Assembly (NCBI RefSeq): GCF_001280125.1
Contig: NZ_LGEG01000002.1
Location: forward strand, 115,901-179,900
Direction: 5' to 3'
Source of the DNA: Streptomyces sp. NRRL F-6492
Lineage (GTDB): Bacteria; Actinomycetota; Actinomycetes; Streptomycetales; Streptomycetaceae
DNA: 64,000 nucleotides
The notes beneath the pieces were generated by a model. The model was given only the letters and a program-made list of their open reading frames with translations, had not been told where the DNA came from and searched no databases. The first letter of the stretch is position 1, and each line of letters starts with the position of its first letter. The position numbers and the translations under genes are program-made. Shown in pieces: positions 34,429 through 43,315 of this stretch.

Positions 34429-36012
34429 GTGAAGGCACACAACAAGTGGCTGACGGCTCCGCTCGCCGCGGGCCTGTCCGCCGCCCTCCTCAGTGGCTGC
34501 GGCACCGAACAGGGCGGCGGCTCCGGCGGCTCCGGTGACGGGATACGCGTCGGCATGTCCGACGAGATCCTCTCCACCGACCCGGCGGCCGGCTACGACC
34601 CCGGCTCCTGGCTGCTGTTCAACAACGTCTTCCAGTCCCTCCTGGCCTTCCCCAAGGGCGGCCTCGAACCCGAGCCCGAGGCCGCCGACGAGTGCGCCTT
34701 CTCCGCCGGCAGCAAGGTCTACACCTGCACCCTGCGGGACGGCCTCACCTTCTCCAACGGCAACGAGCTCACCTCGGAGGACGTCAAGTTCTCCTTCGAG
34801 CGGGCCATCAAGATCGCCGACCCGAACGGCCCCGCGCCCCTGCTCTCCAGCATCGACAGCATCGAGACCCCCGACGAGAAGACCGTCGTCTTCCGCCTCA
34901 AGGTGCCCGACGCCACCTTCCCCAGCAAGATCGCCTCCGGCGCCGGCTCCATCGTCGACCACCGCGAGTACCCCGCCGACGCGCTGCGCACCGACGGGAA
35001 GGCGACCGGCTCCGGCCCGTACAAGCTGGACTCCCTCAGCGACGCCGAGGCCACCTTCTCCGCCAACTCCGGCTACCACGGCACCGCCAAGCGCAAGAGC
35101 GACGCGGTCACCCTCAAGCTCTACCGCGGCGACCGCTCCGCCCTCGCCAAGGCCTTCGCCGACGGCGAGATCGACGTGGCCTACCGAGGCCTCTCCGCCG
35201 ACGACATCGCCGCCCTCGAAACCTCCGACACCACCGGCGACCGGGGCATCGACGTCGTCCAGGGCAGCAGCGCCGAGGTCCAGCACCTCGTCTTCAACAT
35301 GAAGGACCCGGTCGTCGGCAAGCTCGGCGTCCGCCGGGCCATCGCCCACCTCGTCGACCGCGAGGCGCTCGTCGAGGACGTCTACAAGTCGACGGCCACC
35401 CCGCTCTACTCGATCGTCCCGGCCGGCATCAACGGCCACAACACCGCCTTCTACGACACCTACGGCGCCCCCGACGCCGCCAAGGCGAAGAAGGCCCTGC
35501 GCGCGGCCGGCGTCAACGACAAGGTGAAGCTCACCCTCTGGTCCACCCCCAGCCGCTACGGCCCGGCCACCGACCAGGAGCTCAAGGCCATCGCCGGCCA
35601 GCTCAACGCCAGCGGCCTCTTCGAGGCCGACGTCAAGTCCGTCGCCTTCGAGCAGTACGAGAAGGACATCGCGGCCGGCAAGTACGGCGTCTACGTCAAG
35701 GGCTGGGTCCCCGACTACCCCGACGCCGACAACTTCACCGCCCCCTTCTTCGGCGCGGGCAACGTCCTCGGCAACCACTACGAGAACGACGCCATCACCG
35801 GCGGCCTCCTCCCGAAGACGGCCGCCGCGGCCGACCGCGCCGGCACCGCCGACGAGTACGTGAAGCTCCAGAACATCGTCGCCGAGGAGCTGCCCATGCT
35901 CCCGCTCTGGCAGGGCAAGCAGTACGCCGTCTCCCGCACGGGCGTCACCGGTCTCGAATGGACCCTCGACGCCTCGACCGTCTTCCGCTTCTGGGAGCTC
36001 CGCAAGAGCTGA
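34429..36012 (+). CDS. ABC-transporter solute-binding lipoprotein (SBP_bac_5), second of a pair
   Basis: A 527-aa paralogue of the preceding protein. The lipobox is ALLSGC (cysteine about residue 24), followed by a Gly/Ser linker. It shares the blocks TLRDGLTFSNGNELTSEDVKF, SGPYKL, LYSIVPAGINGHNTAFYDTYG and LPLWQGKQYAVSR with its neighbour, indicating tandem duplication followed by divergence. The GTG start follows AAGAGG. Both proteins keep the C-terminal block used for ligand closure. Partner permeases must be encoded elsewhere. Confidence 0.87.
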   Translation: MKAHNKWLTAPLAAGLSAALLSGCGTEQGGGSGGSGDGIRVGMSDEILSTDPAAGYDPGSWLLFNNVFQSLLAFPKGGLEPEPEAADECAFSAGSKVYTCTLRDGLTFSNGNELTSEDVKFSFERAIKIADPNGPAPLLSSIDSIETPDEKTVVFRLKVPDATFPSKIASGAGSIVDHREYPADALRTDGKATGSGPYKLDSLSDAEATFSANSGYHGTAKRKSDAVTLKLYRGDRSALAKAFADGEIDVAYRGLSADDIAALETSDTTGDRGIDVVQGSSAEVQHLVFNMKDPVVGKLGVRRAIAHLVDREALVEDVYKSTATPLYSIVPAGINGHNTAFYDTYGAPDAAKAKKALRAAGVNDKVKLTLWSTPSRYGPATDQELKAIAGQLNASGLFEADVKSVAFEQYEKDIAAGKYGVYVKGWVPDYPDADNFTAPFFGAGNVLGNHYENDAITGGLLPKTAAAADRAGTADEYVKLQNIVAEELPMLPLWQGKQYAVSRTGVTGLEWTLDASTVFRFWELRKS

Positions 36013-36042
36013 GAACCGGCGGAGAAACCTTCCCCCACGACG

Positions 36043-36076
36043 AGAGGGGCCCGGCGCACCCGCGCCGGGCCCCTCT
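36043..36076. terminator. Bidirectional terminator after the solute-binding pair
   Basis: Perfect 15-bp stem AGAGGGGCCCGGCGC and its complement, 4-nt loop, between convergent genes. Confidence 0.85.
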
Positions 36077-36086
36077 GTCGTCTCCG

Positions 36087-36761
36087 CTACTGGTTGCCGC
36101 CGGGCCGCACCAGACCGCTCTCGTACGCGTACACCGCCGCCTGCACCCGGTCCCGCAGCCGCAGCTTCGTCAGCACGTGCCCCACATGGGTCTTCACCGT
36201 CGTCTCGCTGACGAACAGGTCCGCCGCGATCTCCGCGTTCGACAGGCCCCGCGCCACCAGCTTCAGCACCTCCACCTCACGGTCGGTCAAGGTGTTCAGC
36301 GTGTCGGGCATCTGCTCCTCGCCCGTCGGCAGGTGGGCCGAGTACTTGTCGAGCAGCCGGCGCGTGATCGACGGCGCCAGCATCGCCTCGCCCGCCGCCA
36401 CCACCCGGATCGCCTGCACCAGCTCGTTCGCCGGGGCGTCCTTCAGGAGGAAGCCGCTCGCACCGGCCCGCAGCGCCTCCACCACGTACTCGTCCAGGTC
36501 GAAGGTGGTCAGGACGAGGACCTTCGCCGGACCGTCCCGGCCCGGACCCGTGATCTGCCGGGTCGCCTCCACCCCGTCCATCCGCGGCATCCGGATGTCC
36601 ATGAGCACCACGTCCGGCTGGAGCGCGCGCACCTGCTCCTGCGCCTGGAGACCGTCCCCGGCCTCACCCACCACCGCGATGTCCTGCTCCGCCTCCAGAA
36701 TCATCCGGAAGCCGGTGCGCAACAGCGGCTGATCGTCGACCAGGAGGACGCGGATCGTCAC
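36087..36761 (-). CDS. NarL/LuxR-type response regulator, orphan
   Basis: A 224-aa two-component response regulator. The receiver domain is at residues 1-125, with acidic pocket DDQPLLR, phospho-acceptor in VVLMDIRMPRMDG, switch threonine in VLTTFD and lysine in FLLKDAP. The LuxR-type helix-turn-helix is at 155-215 (LTDREVEVLKLVARGLSNAEI and TVKTHVGHVLTKLRLRDR). No histidine kinase gene is adjacent on either side, so the partner is elsewhere or it acts unphosphorylated. GTG start with GGAG upstream. Confidence 0.9.
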   Translation of the reverse strand: MTIRVLLVDDQPLLRTGFRMILEAEQDIAVVGEAGDGLQAQEQVRALQPDVVLMDIRMPRMDGVEATRQITGPGRDGPAKVLVLTTFDLDEYVVEALRAGASGFLLKDAPANELVQAIRVVAAGEAMLAPSITRRLLDKYSAHLPTGEEQMPDTLNTLTDREVEVLKLVARGLSNAEIAADLFVSETTVKTHVGHVLTKLRLRDRVQAAVYAYESGLVRPGGNQ

Positions 36762-36848
36762 AGGGGCTCCTTCAGGGGGCTGGACTCACGGGGCTCACGG
36801 GGCCGGCCCCCGCGGAACGGGCCCGGCCCCCGCGGTGCGGGCGGCCCC

Positions 36849-37751
36849 CTACGGTGCGGGCGGGGCCGGGTCCATTCTGCCCTGCCCCGATCCGCCGGAC
36901 TCCGGCGGCCGCACCGAAACGATCTCCAGCGGATAGACCGGGGGAGTCCCGCCGAACTCCGGACAGACCGCCCGGTGGTCGCACCAGCCGCACAGCTTCG
37001 TCGGCCGCGGCCGCCAGTCGCCCGTCTCCGTCGCCAGCCGGATCGCCTCCCACAGCGCGAGCAGCTTCCGCTCCACCCGCAGCAGGTCCGCCTCCACCGG
37101 GTCGTACGTCAGCACCTCCCCGCTGCCCAGGTACACCAGCTGGAGCCGCCTCGGGACCACCCCCTTCAGCCGCCGGACCACCAGGGCGTAGAAGGTCATC
37201 TGGAACAGCGCGCCGTCCCGGTACTCCGGCCGGGGCGCCTTGCCCGTCTTGTAGTCGACGATCCGCACGTCGCCCGAGGGCGCCACGTCGATCCGGTCGA
37301 TCACCCCGCGCAGCCGCAGCCCCGAATCCAGCTCCGTCTCCACGAACAGCTCGCGCTCGGCCGGCTCCAGACGCGTCGGATCCTCCAGCGTGAACCACCG
37401 CTCGACCAGCCCCTCCGCCTCGCCCAGCCAGCCCGCGAGCCGCTCCCCGTCCGGGTCCTCCGCGAACAGCTCGCCCAGCTCCGGCTTCGACGCGAGCAGC
37501 CGCTCCCACTGCCCCGGCACCATCGCCTTCGCCCGCGGCGCCGTCCGCTCCGCCGCCGGATCGTCGAAGAGCCGCTCCAGCACGGCGTGCACCAGCGTGC
37601 CCCGGGTCGCCGCCGGACTCGGCTTCTCCGGCAGCCGGTCGATCACCCGGAACCGGTACAGCAGCGGACACTGCATGAAGTCGCTCGCCCGCGAGGGCGA
37701 CAACGACATGGGCGCCCTCGGCTCCGCCGGCACCCGCTCGCTCGTACTCAT
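36849..37751 (-). CDS. RecB-family exonuclease (Cas4/AddB-like Fe-S nuclease)
   Basis: A 300-aa PD-(D/E)xK nuclease. The catalytic core is RGVIDRIDV followed by IVDYKTGK (motifs II and III), with the QMTFYALVV helix (QxxxY motif) downstream. Four cysteines (CPLLYR near residue 28 and CGWCDHRAVC near 262-271) are placed as for the 4Fe-4S cluster of AddB/Cas4-type nucleases. The homologue in M. tuberculosis (Rv2119) lies next to trmI in the same way. There is no CRISPR or cas gene, so this is not Cas4. The -10 TAGGGT just before the ATG makes it likely leaderless. Confidence 0.87.
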   Translation of the reverse strand: MSTSERVPAEPRAPMSLSPSRASDFMQCPLLYRFRVIDRLPEKPSPAATRGTLVHAVLERLFDDPAAERTAPRAKAMVPGQWERLLASKPELGELFAEDPDGERLAGWLGEAEGLVERWFTLEDPTRLEPAERELFVETELDSGLRLRGVIDRIDVAPSGDVRIVDYKTGKAPRPEYRDGALFQMTFYALVVRRLKGVVPRRLQLVYLGSGEVLTYDPVEADLLRVERKLLALWEAIRLATETGDWRPRPTKLCGWCDHRAVCPEFGGTPPVYPLEIVSVRPPESGGSGQGRMDPAPPAP

Positions 37752-37758
37752 GACCCCG

Positions 37759-37764
37759 ACCCTA
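37759..37764 (-). promoter_or_regulatory. -10 element for leaderless RecB-family gene
   Basis: TAGGGT on the minus strand, seven bases before the ATG. Confidence 0.5.
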
Positions 37765-37875
37765 CGACCCGCCACCGACAACCGGACGCATACCATCGAC
37801 CCGGGACCCCGTCGCACTGCATGATCGAACCGTGACGCACCGACGCGGGTCACACCGGCGCGACGAAAGGAACCC

Positions 37876-39066
37876 GTGAACCAGGACGAGCCCAAGCCGC
37901 AGCGGACCGAGGAGCCCGGCGGAGGCATCCTCATGGGCCGGCCCTTCGGCGTGCCCGTCTACGTCGCCCCCAGCTGGTTCCTGGTCGCCGCCCTCATCAC
38001 CTGGGTCTTCGGCGACCAGATCGAACGCGTCCTGCCCGACCTCGGCGCCGCCCGCTACCTCGTCTCCCTCTTCTTCGCGGTCGCCTTCTACGCCTCCGTC
38101 CTCGTCCACGAGCTGGCCCACACGATCGCCGCGCTCCGCTTCAAGCTGCCCGTGCGCCGCATCCAGCTCCAGTTCTTCGGCGGCGTCTCCGAGATCGAGA
38201 AGGAGAGCGAGACCCCCGGCCGCGAGTTCGTCCTCGCCTTCGTCGGCCCCCTCCTCTCCCTCGTCCTCGCCGGCCTGTTCTACCTCTCCCTGTACGCCGT
38301 CGAACCCGGCACCGTCCCCGGCGTCCTCCTCGCCGGCCTGATGATCTCCAACCTGATCGTCGCCGTCTTCAACCTGCTCCCCGGCCTCCCGCTCGACGGC
38401 GGCCGGATGCTCCGCGCCGTCATCTGGAAGATCACCGGCAAGCCCATGAGCGGCACCGTCGCCGCCGCCTGGGTCGGCCGCGCCCTCGCCGTCCTCGTCC
38501 TCGTCGGCCTGCCCCTGCTGACCCGCACCGGACTCCTCGGCAACTCCACCGAGGACATCAGCGGCTTCGACACCGTCACCGACGCCCTGCTCGCCGCGAT
38601 CCTCGCCGCGATCATCTGGACCGGCGCCGGCAACAGCCTCCGCATGGCCCGGCTGCGCGAGCACCTCCCCGAGCTCCGCGCCCGCTCCCTCACCCGGCGC
38701 GCCGTCCCCGTGGAGCCCGTCACCCCGCTCTCCGAGGCCCTCCGCCGCGCCAACGAGGCGGGTGCCCGCGCCCTCGTGGTCGTCGACGCCACCGGCGAGC
38801 CCACCGGCATCGTCCGCGAGGCCGCCATCGCCGCCGTGCCCCAGCACCGGCGCCCCTGGGTCGCCGTCAGCACCCTCGCCCAGGACCTCGCCGACGGCAT
38901 GCGGGTCCCGGCCGAGCTCACCGGACAGCCCCTCCTCGACCACCTCCGCGCCAGCCCGGCCACCGAGTACCTGGTCGTCGAGGAGACCGGCGAGATCTAC
39001 GGCGTCCTCTCCACCGCGGACGTCGAGCGGGCCTTCGTGAAGGCCATGGCCCGGCCCGGTTCCTGA
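37876..39066 (+). CDS. Site-2 protease-like M50 metalloprotease with CBS domains
   Basis: A 396-aa intramembrane zinc protease with about six membrane helices. The zinc site is HELAH at residues 78-82 and the second ligand region is LLPGLPLDGGRML. After about residue 250 follow two CBS domains (ALRRANEAGARALVVVDATG and EYLVVEETGEIYGVLSTADVE), which sense adenine nucleotides in other proteins. This layout matches the SpoIVFB-CBS type, not the RseP type, because no PDZ domain is present. GTG start with AAAGGA. The substrate is unknown, and anti-sigma factors are a usual class. Confidence 0.9.
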   Translation: MNQDEPKPQRTEEPGGGILMGRPFGVPVYVAPSWFLVAALITWVFGDQIERVLPDLGAARYLVSLFFAVAFYASVLVHELAHTIAALRFKLPVRRIQLQFFGGVSEIEKESETPGREFVLAFVGPLLSLVLAGLFYLSLYAVEPGTVPGVLLAGLMISNLIVAVFNLLPGLPLDGGRMLRAVIWKITGKPMSGTVAAAWVGRALAVLVLVGLPLLTRTGLLGNSTEDISGFDTVTDALLAAILAAIIWTGAGNSLRMARLREHLPELRARSLTRRAVPVEPVTPLSEALRRANEAGARALVVVDATGEPTGIVREAAIAAVPQHRRPWVAVSTLAQDLADGMRVPAELTGQPLLDHLRASPATEYLVVEETGEIYGVLSTADVERAFVKAMARPGS

Positions 39067-39102
39067 CCCCGGTACGCGGCTCTCCGGCCCGGAAGCCCTT
39101 GA

Positions 39103-39108
39103 TAAGGT
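39103..39108 (+). promoter_or_regulatory. -10 element for leaderless trmI
   Basis: TAAGGT (within GATAAGGT) ends six bases before the ATG at 39115. Confidence 0.5.
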
Positions 39109-39114
39109 GCTCGT

Positions 39115-40002
39115 ATGTCCGAACCGACCGGTGCCGCCCGCCGACGCGGGCCCTTCAAGGTCGGGGACCAGGTTCAGCTGACCGACCCCAAGGGCCGTCA
39201 CTACACGTTCACGCTCGAAGAGGGAAAGAACTTCCACACCCACAAGGGTTCTTTCCCGCACGACGAACTGATCGGCGCCCCCGAGGGCAGCGTTGTCCGC
39301 ACCACCGGAAACGTCGCCTACCTCGCGCTGCGCCCCCTGCTCCCCGACTACGTCCTGTCCATGCCCCGCGGCGCCGCCGTGGTCTACCCCAAGGACGCGG
39401 GGCAGATCCTGGCCTTCGCCGACATCTTCCCCGGCGCCCGCGTCGTGGAGGCCGGGGTGGGCTCGGGATCGCTGAGCAGCTTCCTCCTGCGCGCCATCGG
39501 AGACAGCGGCATGCTGCACTCCTACGAGCGCCGCGAGGACTTCGCCGAGATCGCCAAGGGCAACGTCGAGCGCTACTTCGGCGGCCCCCACCCCGCGTGG
39601 CAGCTGACCGTCGGCGACCTCCAGGACAACCTGTCCGACACCGACGTCGACCGCGTCATCCTGGACATGCTCGCCCCCTGGGAGTGCCTGGAGGCCGTCT
39701 CCAAGGCCCTCGTCCCCGGCGGCATCCTCTGCTGCTACGTGGCGACCACCACCCAGCTCGCCCGCACCGTGGAGTCCATCCGCGAGTTCGGCTGCTACGC
39801 CGAGCCGCAGCCCTGGGAGTCCATGATCCGCAACTGGCACGTCGAGGGCCTCGCCGTCCGTCCCGACCACCGCATGATCGGCCACACCGGCTTCCTCGTC
39901 ACCGCCCGCCGCCTCGCGGACGGGGTCGAGCCCCCGATGCGCCGCCGCCGCCCCGCCAAGGGCGCCTACGGCGAGGACTACGAAGGCCCCAACAAGGGCT
40001 GA
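39115..40002 (+). CDS. trmI: tRNA (adenine-58-N1) methyltransferase
   Basis: A 295-aa SAM-dependent tRNA m1A58 methyltransferase of the TrmI/Rv2118c family, active as a tetramer. The N-terminal small beta domain (GDQVQLTDPKGRHYTFTLEEG) precedes the Rossmann domain, with motif I RVVEAGVGSGSLSSFLL, an acidic SAM-ribose residue in HSYERREDFAEIA, and the catalytic LDMLAPWE. The C-terminal RRRRPAKGAYGEDYEGP is typical of the actinobacterial proteins. Adjacency to arc is conserved with mycobacteria. Confidence 0.93.
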   Translation: MSEPTGAARRRGPFKVGDQVQLTDPKGRHYTFTLEEGKNFHTHKGSFPHDELIGAPEGSVVRTTGNVAYLALRPLLPDYVLSMPRGAAVVYPKDAGQILAFADIFPGARVVEAGVGSGSLSSFLLRAIGDSGMLHSYERREDFAEIAKGNVERYFGGPHPAWQLTVGDLQDNLSDTDVDRVILDMLAPWECLEAVSKALVPGGILCCYVATTTQLARTVESIREFGCYAEPQPWESMIRNWHVEGLAVRPDHRMIGHTGFLVTARRLADGVEPPMRRRRPAKGAYGEDYEGPNKG

Positions 40003-40022
40003 CGTCCCGACACCCGGGTCAC

Positions 40023-40070
40023 GCCGCCGTCGAGTTCCCGCCCCCGGGAGGAACTCGACGGCGGCTTCCT
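40023..40070 (+). terminator. Terminator of trmI
   Basis: Perfect 16-bp stem GCCGCCGTCGAGTTCC and its complement, followed by TTCCTCG. Confidence 0.85.
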
Positions 40071-40231
40071 CGCGTTCGAGCCCTCCCGGGAACGGTCCGG
40101 GACCTCCGGAAAACGGTGCGAGCCCGCCGGGAGAAGGCCGTCCGGCGCTCACCCCACGTGTTCCGTCGCCCTGTGACGTGTGGCACGATGCCGGAAACCC
40201 TCGCCGCACCACCCCACAGGAGACGTCTCGC

Positions 40232-40810
40232 GTGCAGCTCCCCGCCGCCCCGGACCTCACCGACCTCGCGCACACCCACGCCGGGCCGATGCACTGGCTG
40301 GCCACCGCCACCGCGACCGCCGCGGTCGTCGCCCTCGCGGGACTCCTCCAGCCCGGCCCCGCCGCGACCACCGCCACCGCGACCGCCGCCCCCCGCCCGG
40401 CACCCGCCCCCGAGGCCGCGGCGGCCGCCTACCCCCTGGAGTGCGGGGGAGGTCCCCGTACGGTCGCCAAGCGGGTCTCGGGGGACCTCGACGGCGACGG
40501 GAACCCCGAGACCGTTGCGGTCGTGCACTGCGAAGCCGGCTCCGGAACCCCGCCGAGCGGCGTCTACGTCCTCACCCGGGGCAAGGGGACGGACGCACCC
40601 GCGCGCGTGGTGGCCACGCTCGTCGCACCGGACCAGCACCGGAGCGTCACCGAGCTCGCCGTACGCGACGGGGCGGTGCTCGCCACCCTCCTCGGCTACT
40701 CGTCCCTGGACGTGCCCCGCTGCTGCCCGGACGAGAAGGAGCAGGTCAGCTGGCGCTGGCGGGGCGGCGCCTTCGTCCGCGCCGGCCAGGACGAGGCGCG
40801 GAGCGCCTGA
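40232..40810 (+). CDS. Secreted protein with an FG-GAP-like repeat
   Basis: A 192-aa protein. After a short polar N-terminus, a hydrophobic segment (MHWLATATATAAVVALAGLL) looks like a signal or anchor peptide, then an Ala/Thr/Pro-rich linker, then a globular domain beginning at a conserved cysteine. The stretch DLDGDGNPETVAVV is a calcium-binding loop like those in FG-GAP/integrin-type repeats. The cysteines CCPDE and the earlier CGGG and HCEAG may form disulfides. GTG start with GGAG at eight bases. The function is unknown. Confidence 0.65.
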   Translation: MQLPAAPDLTDLAHTHAGPMHWLATATATAAVVALAGLLQPGPAATTATATAAPRPAPAPEAAAAAYPLECGGGPRTVAKRVSGDLDGDGNPETVAVVHCEAGSGTPPSGVYVLTRGKGTDAPARVVATLVAPDQHRSVTELAVRDGAVLATLLGYSSLDVPRCCPDEKEQVSWRWRGGAFVRAGQDEARSA

Positions 40811-40814
40811 CCCG

Positions 40815-41126
40815 TCACTCCGCGTCGGGGCCGTACACCTCGACCTTGTCCGCGACCCGGCGCACGTGGATGCAGTCGCCCGGGCACTCCTTCGCGGAGT
40901 CCACCACGTCCTGGAGCAGCGGCAGCGGCACCGGGGTGGTGGCGCCGGTGTCCTGGAGGAGCTCGTCGTCGGCGCTCTTCACATAAGCGAGCCCGTCGAT
41001 GTCCAGCTCGAAGACCTCCGGGGCGTACTGCGCGCAGATCCCGTCCCCGGTGCACAGGTCCTGGTCGATCCAGACCTCCAGCGCCTCGCCGGCGCCCGTC
41101 GCCGGGGCCTCGTCCTGCACGGTCAT
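40815..41126 (-). CDS. Single-cluster ferredoxin
   Basis: A 103-aa low-potential electron carrier. The cluster motif is CTGDGIC (C-x5-C) with ECPGDCIHV near the C-terminus, which lacks the middle cysteine of four-iron ferredoxins and is typical of Streptomyces [3Fe-4S] types that serve P450s. The acidic surface is typical. The start is uncertain, since two ATGs four codons apart have weak or crowded ribosome-binding sites. The P450 gene lies 20 kb away and is only one possible partner. Confidence 0.85.
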   Translation of the reverse strand: MTVQDEAPATGAGEALEVWIDQDLCTGDGICAQYAPEVFELDIDGLAYVKSADDELLQDTGATTPVPLPLLQDVVDSAKECPGDCIHVRRVADKVEVYGPDAE

Positions 41127-41322
41127 GTCTCCTGCCATTTCTGCTTCGCGCGATAAGTCGGGCCACCCTTGGCGGGTGTTGGCCAATGACGACGATACAA
41201 CCGCCCGCTTTCAGACGGTGAAGGGTGGGTATTCCCCTGGCGAGAGGGGAAGCGCAAGGGTGAAGATCGGACACACCTCGGAGTCTTTTTGATCTAGGGG
41301 TTTCAATCACCACCCACGCAGG

Positions 41323-41328
41323 TAGGGT
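41323..41328 (+). promoter_or_regulatory. -10 element of the arc promoter
   Basis: TAGGGT about 39 bp upstream of the GTG start. A -35-like TTTCAA lies 16 bp before it. Confidence 0.5.
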
Positions 41329-41366
41329 CAGGAAGCGTCCAGCTCCCCTTGGAGGAGGTGAGGACC

Positions 41367-43133
41367 GTGGCAGCCCACGACGACGACATCAACCGCGGCA
41401 TCCGGCCGGGGCGAGGGTCTGAAGACCCCGCCGGTCAGGTTGCCTATCTCGAGCAGGAAATCGCCGTCCTGCGCCGCAAGCTCGCCGACTCTCCGCGCCA
41501 TACGAGGATTCTCGAAGAGCGGATCGTCGAGCTGCAGACCAACCTGGCCGGCGTGTCCGCGCAGAACGAACGTCTGGCGAACACGCTCCGTGAGGCCCGC
41601 GACCAGATCGTGGCCCTCAAGGAGGAGGTCGACCGGCTCGCACAGCCGCCGGCCGGCTTCGGTGTCTTCCTGCAGGCCAACGAGGACGGCACGTGCGACA
41701 TCTTCACCGGCGGCCGCAAGCTCCGGGTGAACGTCAGCCCCAGCATCGAGCTCGAAGAGCTCCGGCGCGGCCAGGAGGTCATGCTCAACGAAGCGCTCAA
41801 CGTGGTCGAGGCCATGGAGTTCGAGCGCGCCGGCGACATCGTCACCCTCAAGGAGATCCTGGAGGACGGCGAGCGCGCCCTGGTGGTCGGGCACACGGAC
41901 GAGGAGAGGGTGGTGAGGCTCGCCGAGCCCCTGCTGGACGTCACCATCCGCTCCGGCGACGCCCTGCTGCTCGACCCCCGGTCCGGCTACGTCTACGAGG
42001 TGGTCCCCAAGAGCGAGGTCGAAGAGCTCGTCCTCGAAGAGGTCCCGGACGTCGACTACGAGAAGATCGGCGGCCTGGGCAACCAGATCGAACTGATCCG
42101 CGACGCGGTCGAGCTCCCGTACCTCCACCCGGACCTCTTCAAGGAGCACGAACTGCGGCCGCCGAAGGGCATCCTGCTCTACGGCCCGCCCGGCTGCGGC
42201 AAGACGCTGATCGCGAAGGCCGTGGCCAATTCCCTGGCCAAGAAGGTCGCCGAGGTGACCGGCCAGCCCGCGGGGAAGTCCTACTTCCTCAACATCAAGG
42301 GCCCCGAGCTCCTCAACAAGTACGTCGGCGAGACCGAGCGGCACATCCGCCTGGTCTTCCAGCGTGCCCGGGAGAAGGCGAGCGAGGGCACCCCCGTCAT
42401 CGTCTTCTTCGACGAGATGGAATCCCTCTTCCGCACCCGCGGATCCGGTGTCAGCTCGGACGTGGAGAACACCATCGTCCCGCAGCTGCTCGCCGAGATC
42501 GACGGCGTGGAGGGCCTGGAGAACGTCATCGTCATCGGCGCCTCCAACCGCGAGGACATGATCGACCCCGCGATCCTGCGGCCCGGCCGGCTCGACGTCA
42601 AGATCAAGATCGAGCGTCCGGACGCGGAGGCGGCGAAGGACATCTTCGCGAAGTACCTCACCGGCAACCTGCCGCTGCACGAGGACGACGTCTCCGAGCA
42701 CGCCGGCTCCAAGGCCGCCGCCGCCCACGGAATGATCCAGTCCGTCGTCGAGCAGATGTACGCGGAGTCCGAGGAGAACCGCTTCCTCGAAGTCACGTAC
42801 GCCAACGGCGACAAGGAAGTCCTGTACTTCAAGGACTTCAACTCCGGCGCGATGATCCAGAACATCGTCGACCGGGCCAAGAAGATGGCCATCAAGGCCT
42901 TCCTCGACCACAACCAGAAGGGCATCCGGGTCTCCCACCTCCTCCAGGCGTGCGTGGACGAGTTCAAGGAGAACGAGGACCTGCCCAACACCACCAACCC
43001 CGACGACTGGGCCCGCATCTCCGGAAAGAAGGGCGAGCGGATCGTGTTCATCCGCACGCTCGTCACCGGAAAGCAGGGCGCGGACACCGGACGCTCCATC
43101 GACACGGTGGCCAATACCGGTCAGTACCTGTAA
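41367..43133 (+). CDS. arc: Proteasome-activating AAA ATPase (ARC/Mpa)
   Basis: A 588-aa ring ATPase that recognises pupylated substrates and unfolds them into PrcAB. The N-terminal coiled coil (about residues 22-92) binds Pup. The OB domains cover about 95-235. The AAA module has Walker A GPPGCGKT (about 273-280), Walker B FFDEMES and the arginine-bearing sensor region [17 protein letters not shown]. The C-terminal GQYL is the proteasome-docking tail, with a penultimate tyrosine. The GTG start is preceded by GGAGG. A TTG six codons upstream was rejected. It heads the Pup-proteasome locus. Confidence 0.97.
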   Translation: MAAHDDDINRGIRPGRGSEDPAGQVAYLEQEIAVLRRKLADSPRHTRILEERIVELQTNLAGVSAQNERLANTLREARDQIVALKEEVDRLAQPPAGFGVFLQANEDGTCDIFTGGRKLRVNVSPSIELEELRRGQEVMLNEALNVVEAMEFERAGDIVTLKEILEDGERALVVGHTDEERVVRLAEPLLDVTIRSGDALLLDPRSGYVYEVVPKSEVEELVLEEVPDVDYEKIGGLGNQIELIRDAVELPYLHPDLFKEHELRPPKGILLYGPPGCGKTLIAKAVANSLAKKVAEVTGQPAGKSYFLNIKGPELLNKYVGETERHIRLVFQRAREKASEGTPVIVFFDEMESLFRTRGSGVSSDVENTIVPQLLAEIDGVEGLENVIVIGASNREDMIDPAILRPGRLDVKIKIERPDAEAAKDIFAKYLTGNLPLHEDDVSEHAGSKAAAAHGMIQSVVEQMYAESEENRFLEVTYANGDKEVLYFKDFNSGAMIQNIVDRAKKMAIKAFLDHNQKGIRVSHLLQACVDEFKENEDLPNTTNPDDWARISGKKGERIVFIRTLVTGKQGADTGRSIDTVANTGQYL

Positions 43134-43142
43134 AACGCCCAC

Positions 43143-43179
43143 CGGCTGCGGATGCCCGGAAACCGGGCATCCGCAGCCG
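43143..43179 (+). terminator. Terminator of arc
   Basis: Perfect 17-bp stem CGGCTGCGGATGCCCGG and its complement with an AAA loop. Confidence 0.85.
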
Positions 43180-43256
43180 ACGCATTCCATCCAGCATTTC
43201 CCCCGGCATCACAGGGGAATACCGCAACTCATCTCCCCACCAGCGCGGAGCCGATC

Positions 43257-43262
43257 TAGGCT
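43257..43262 (+). promoter_or_regulatory. -10 element of the dop promoter
   Basis: TAGGCT, 53 bp before the dop ATG, in a spacer already isolated by the arc terminator. Confidence 0.5.
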
Positions 43263-43315
43263 CTTCGGTACAGCCGAGTCGCGCACAGTGAGCGCCGCCG
43301 GGCAAGGAGGGCCGC

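Noticed and set aside
36849..37751. RecB-family nuclease as Cas4
   Set aside because: The Fe-S nuclease pattern is shared by AddB and RecB-family proteins. No other cas gene or array is present, and the position next to trmI is conserved in mycobacteria.
40178..40231. An earlier ATG start for the secreted FG-GAP-like protein
   Set aside because: It overlaps the likely promoter and has no ribosome-binding site. The GTG at 40232 has GGAG eight bases upstream.
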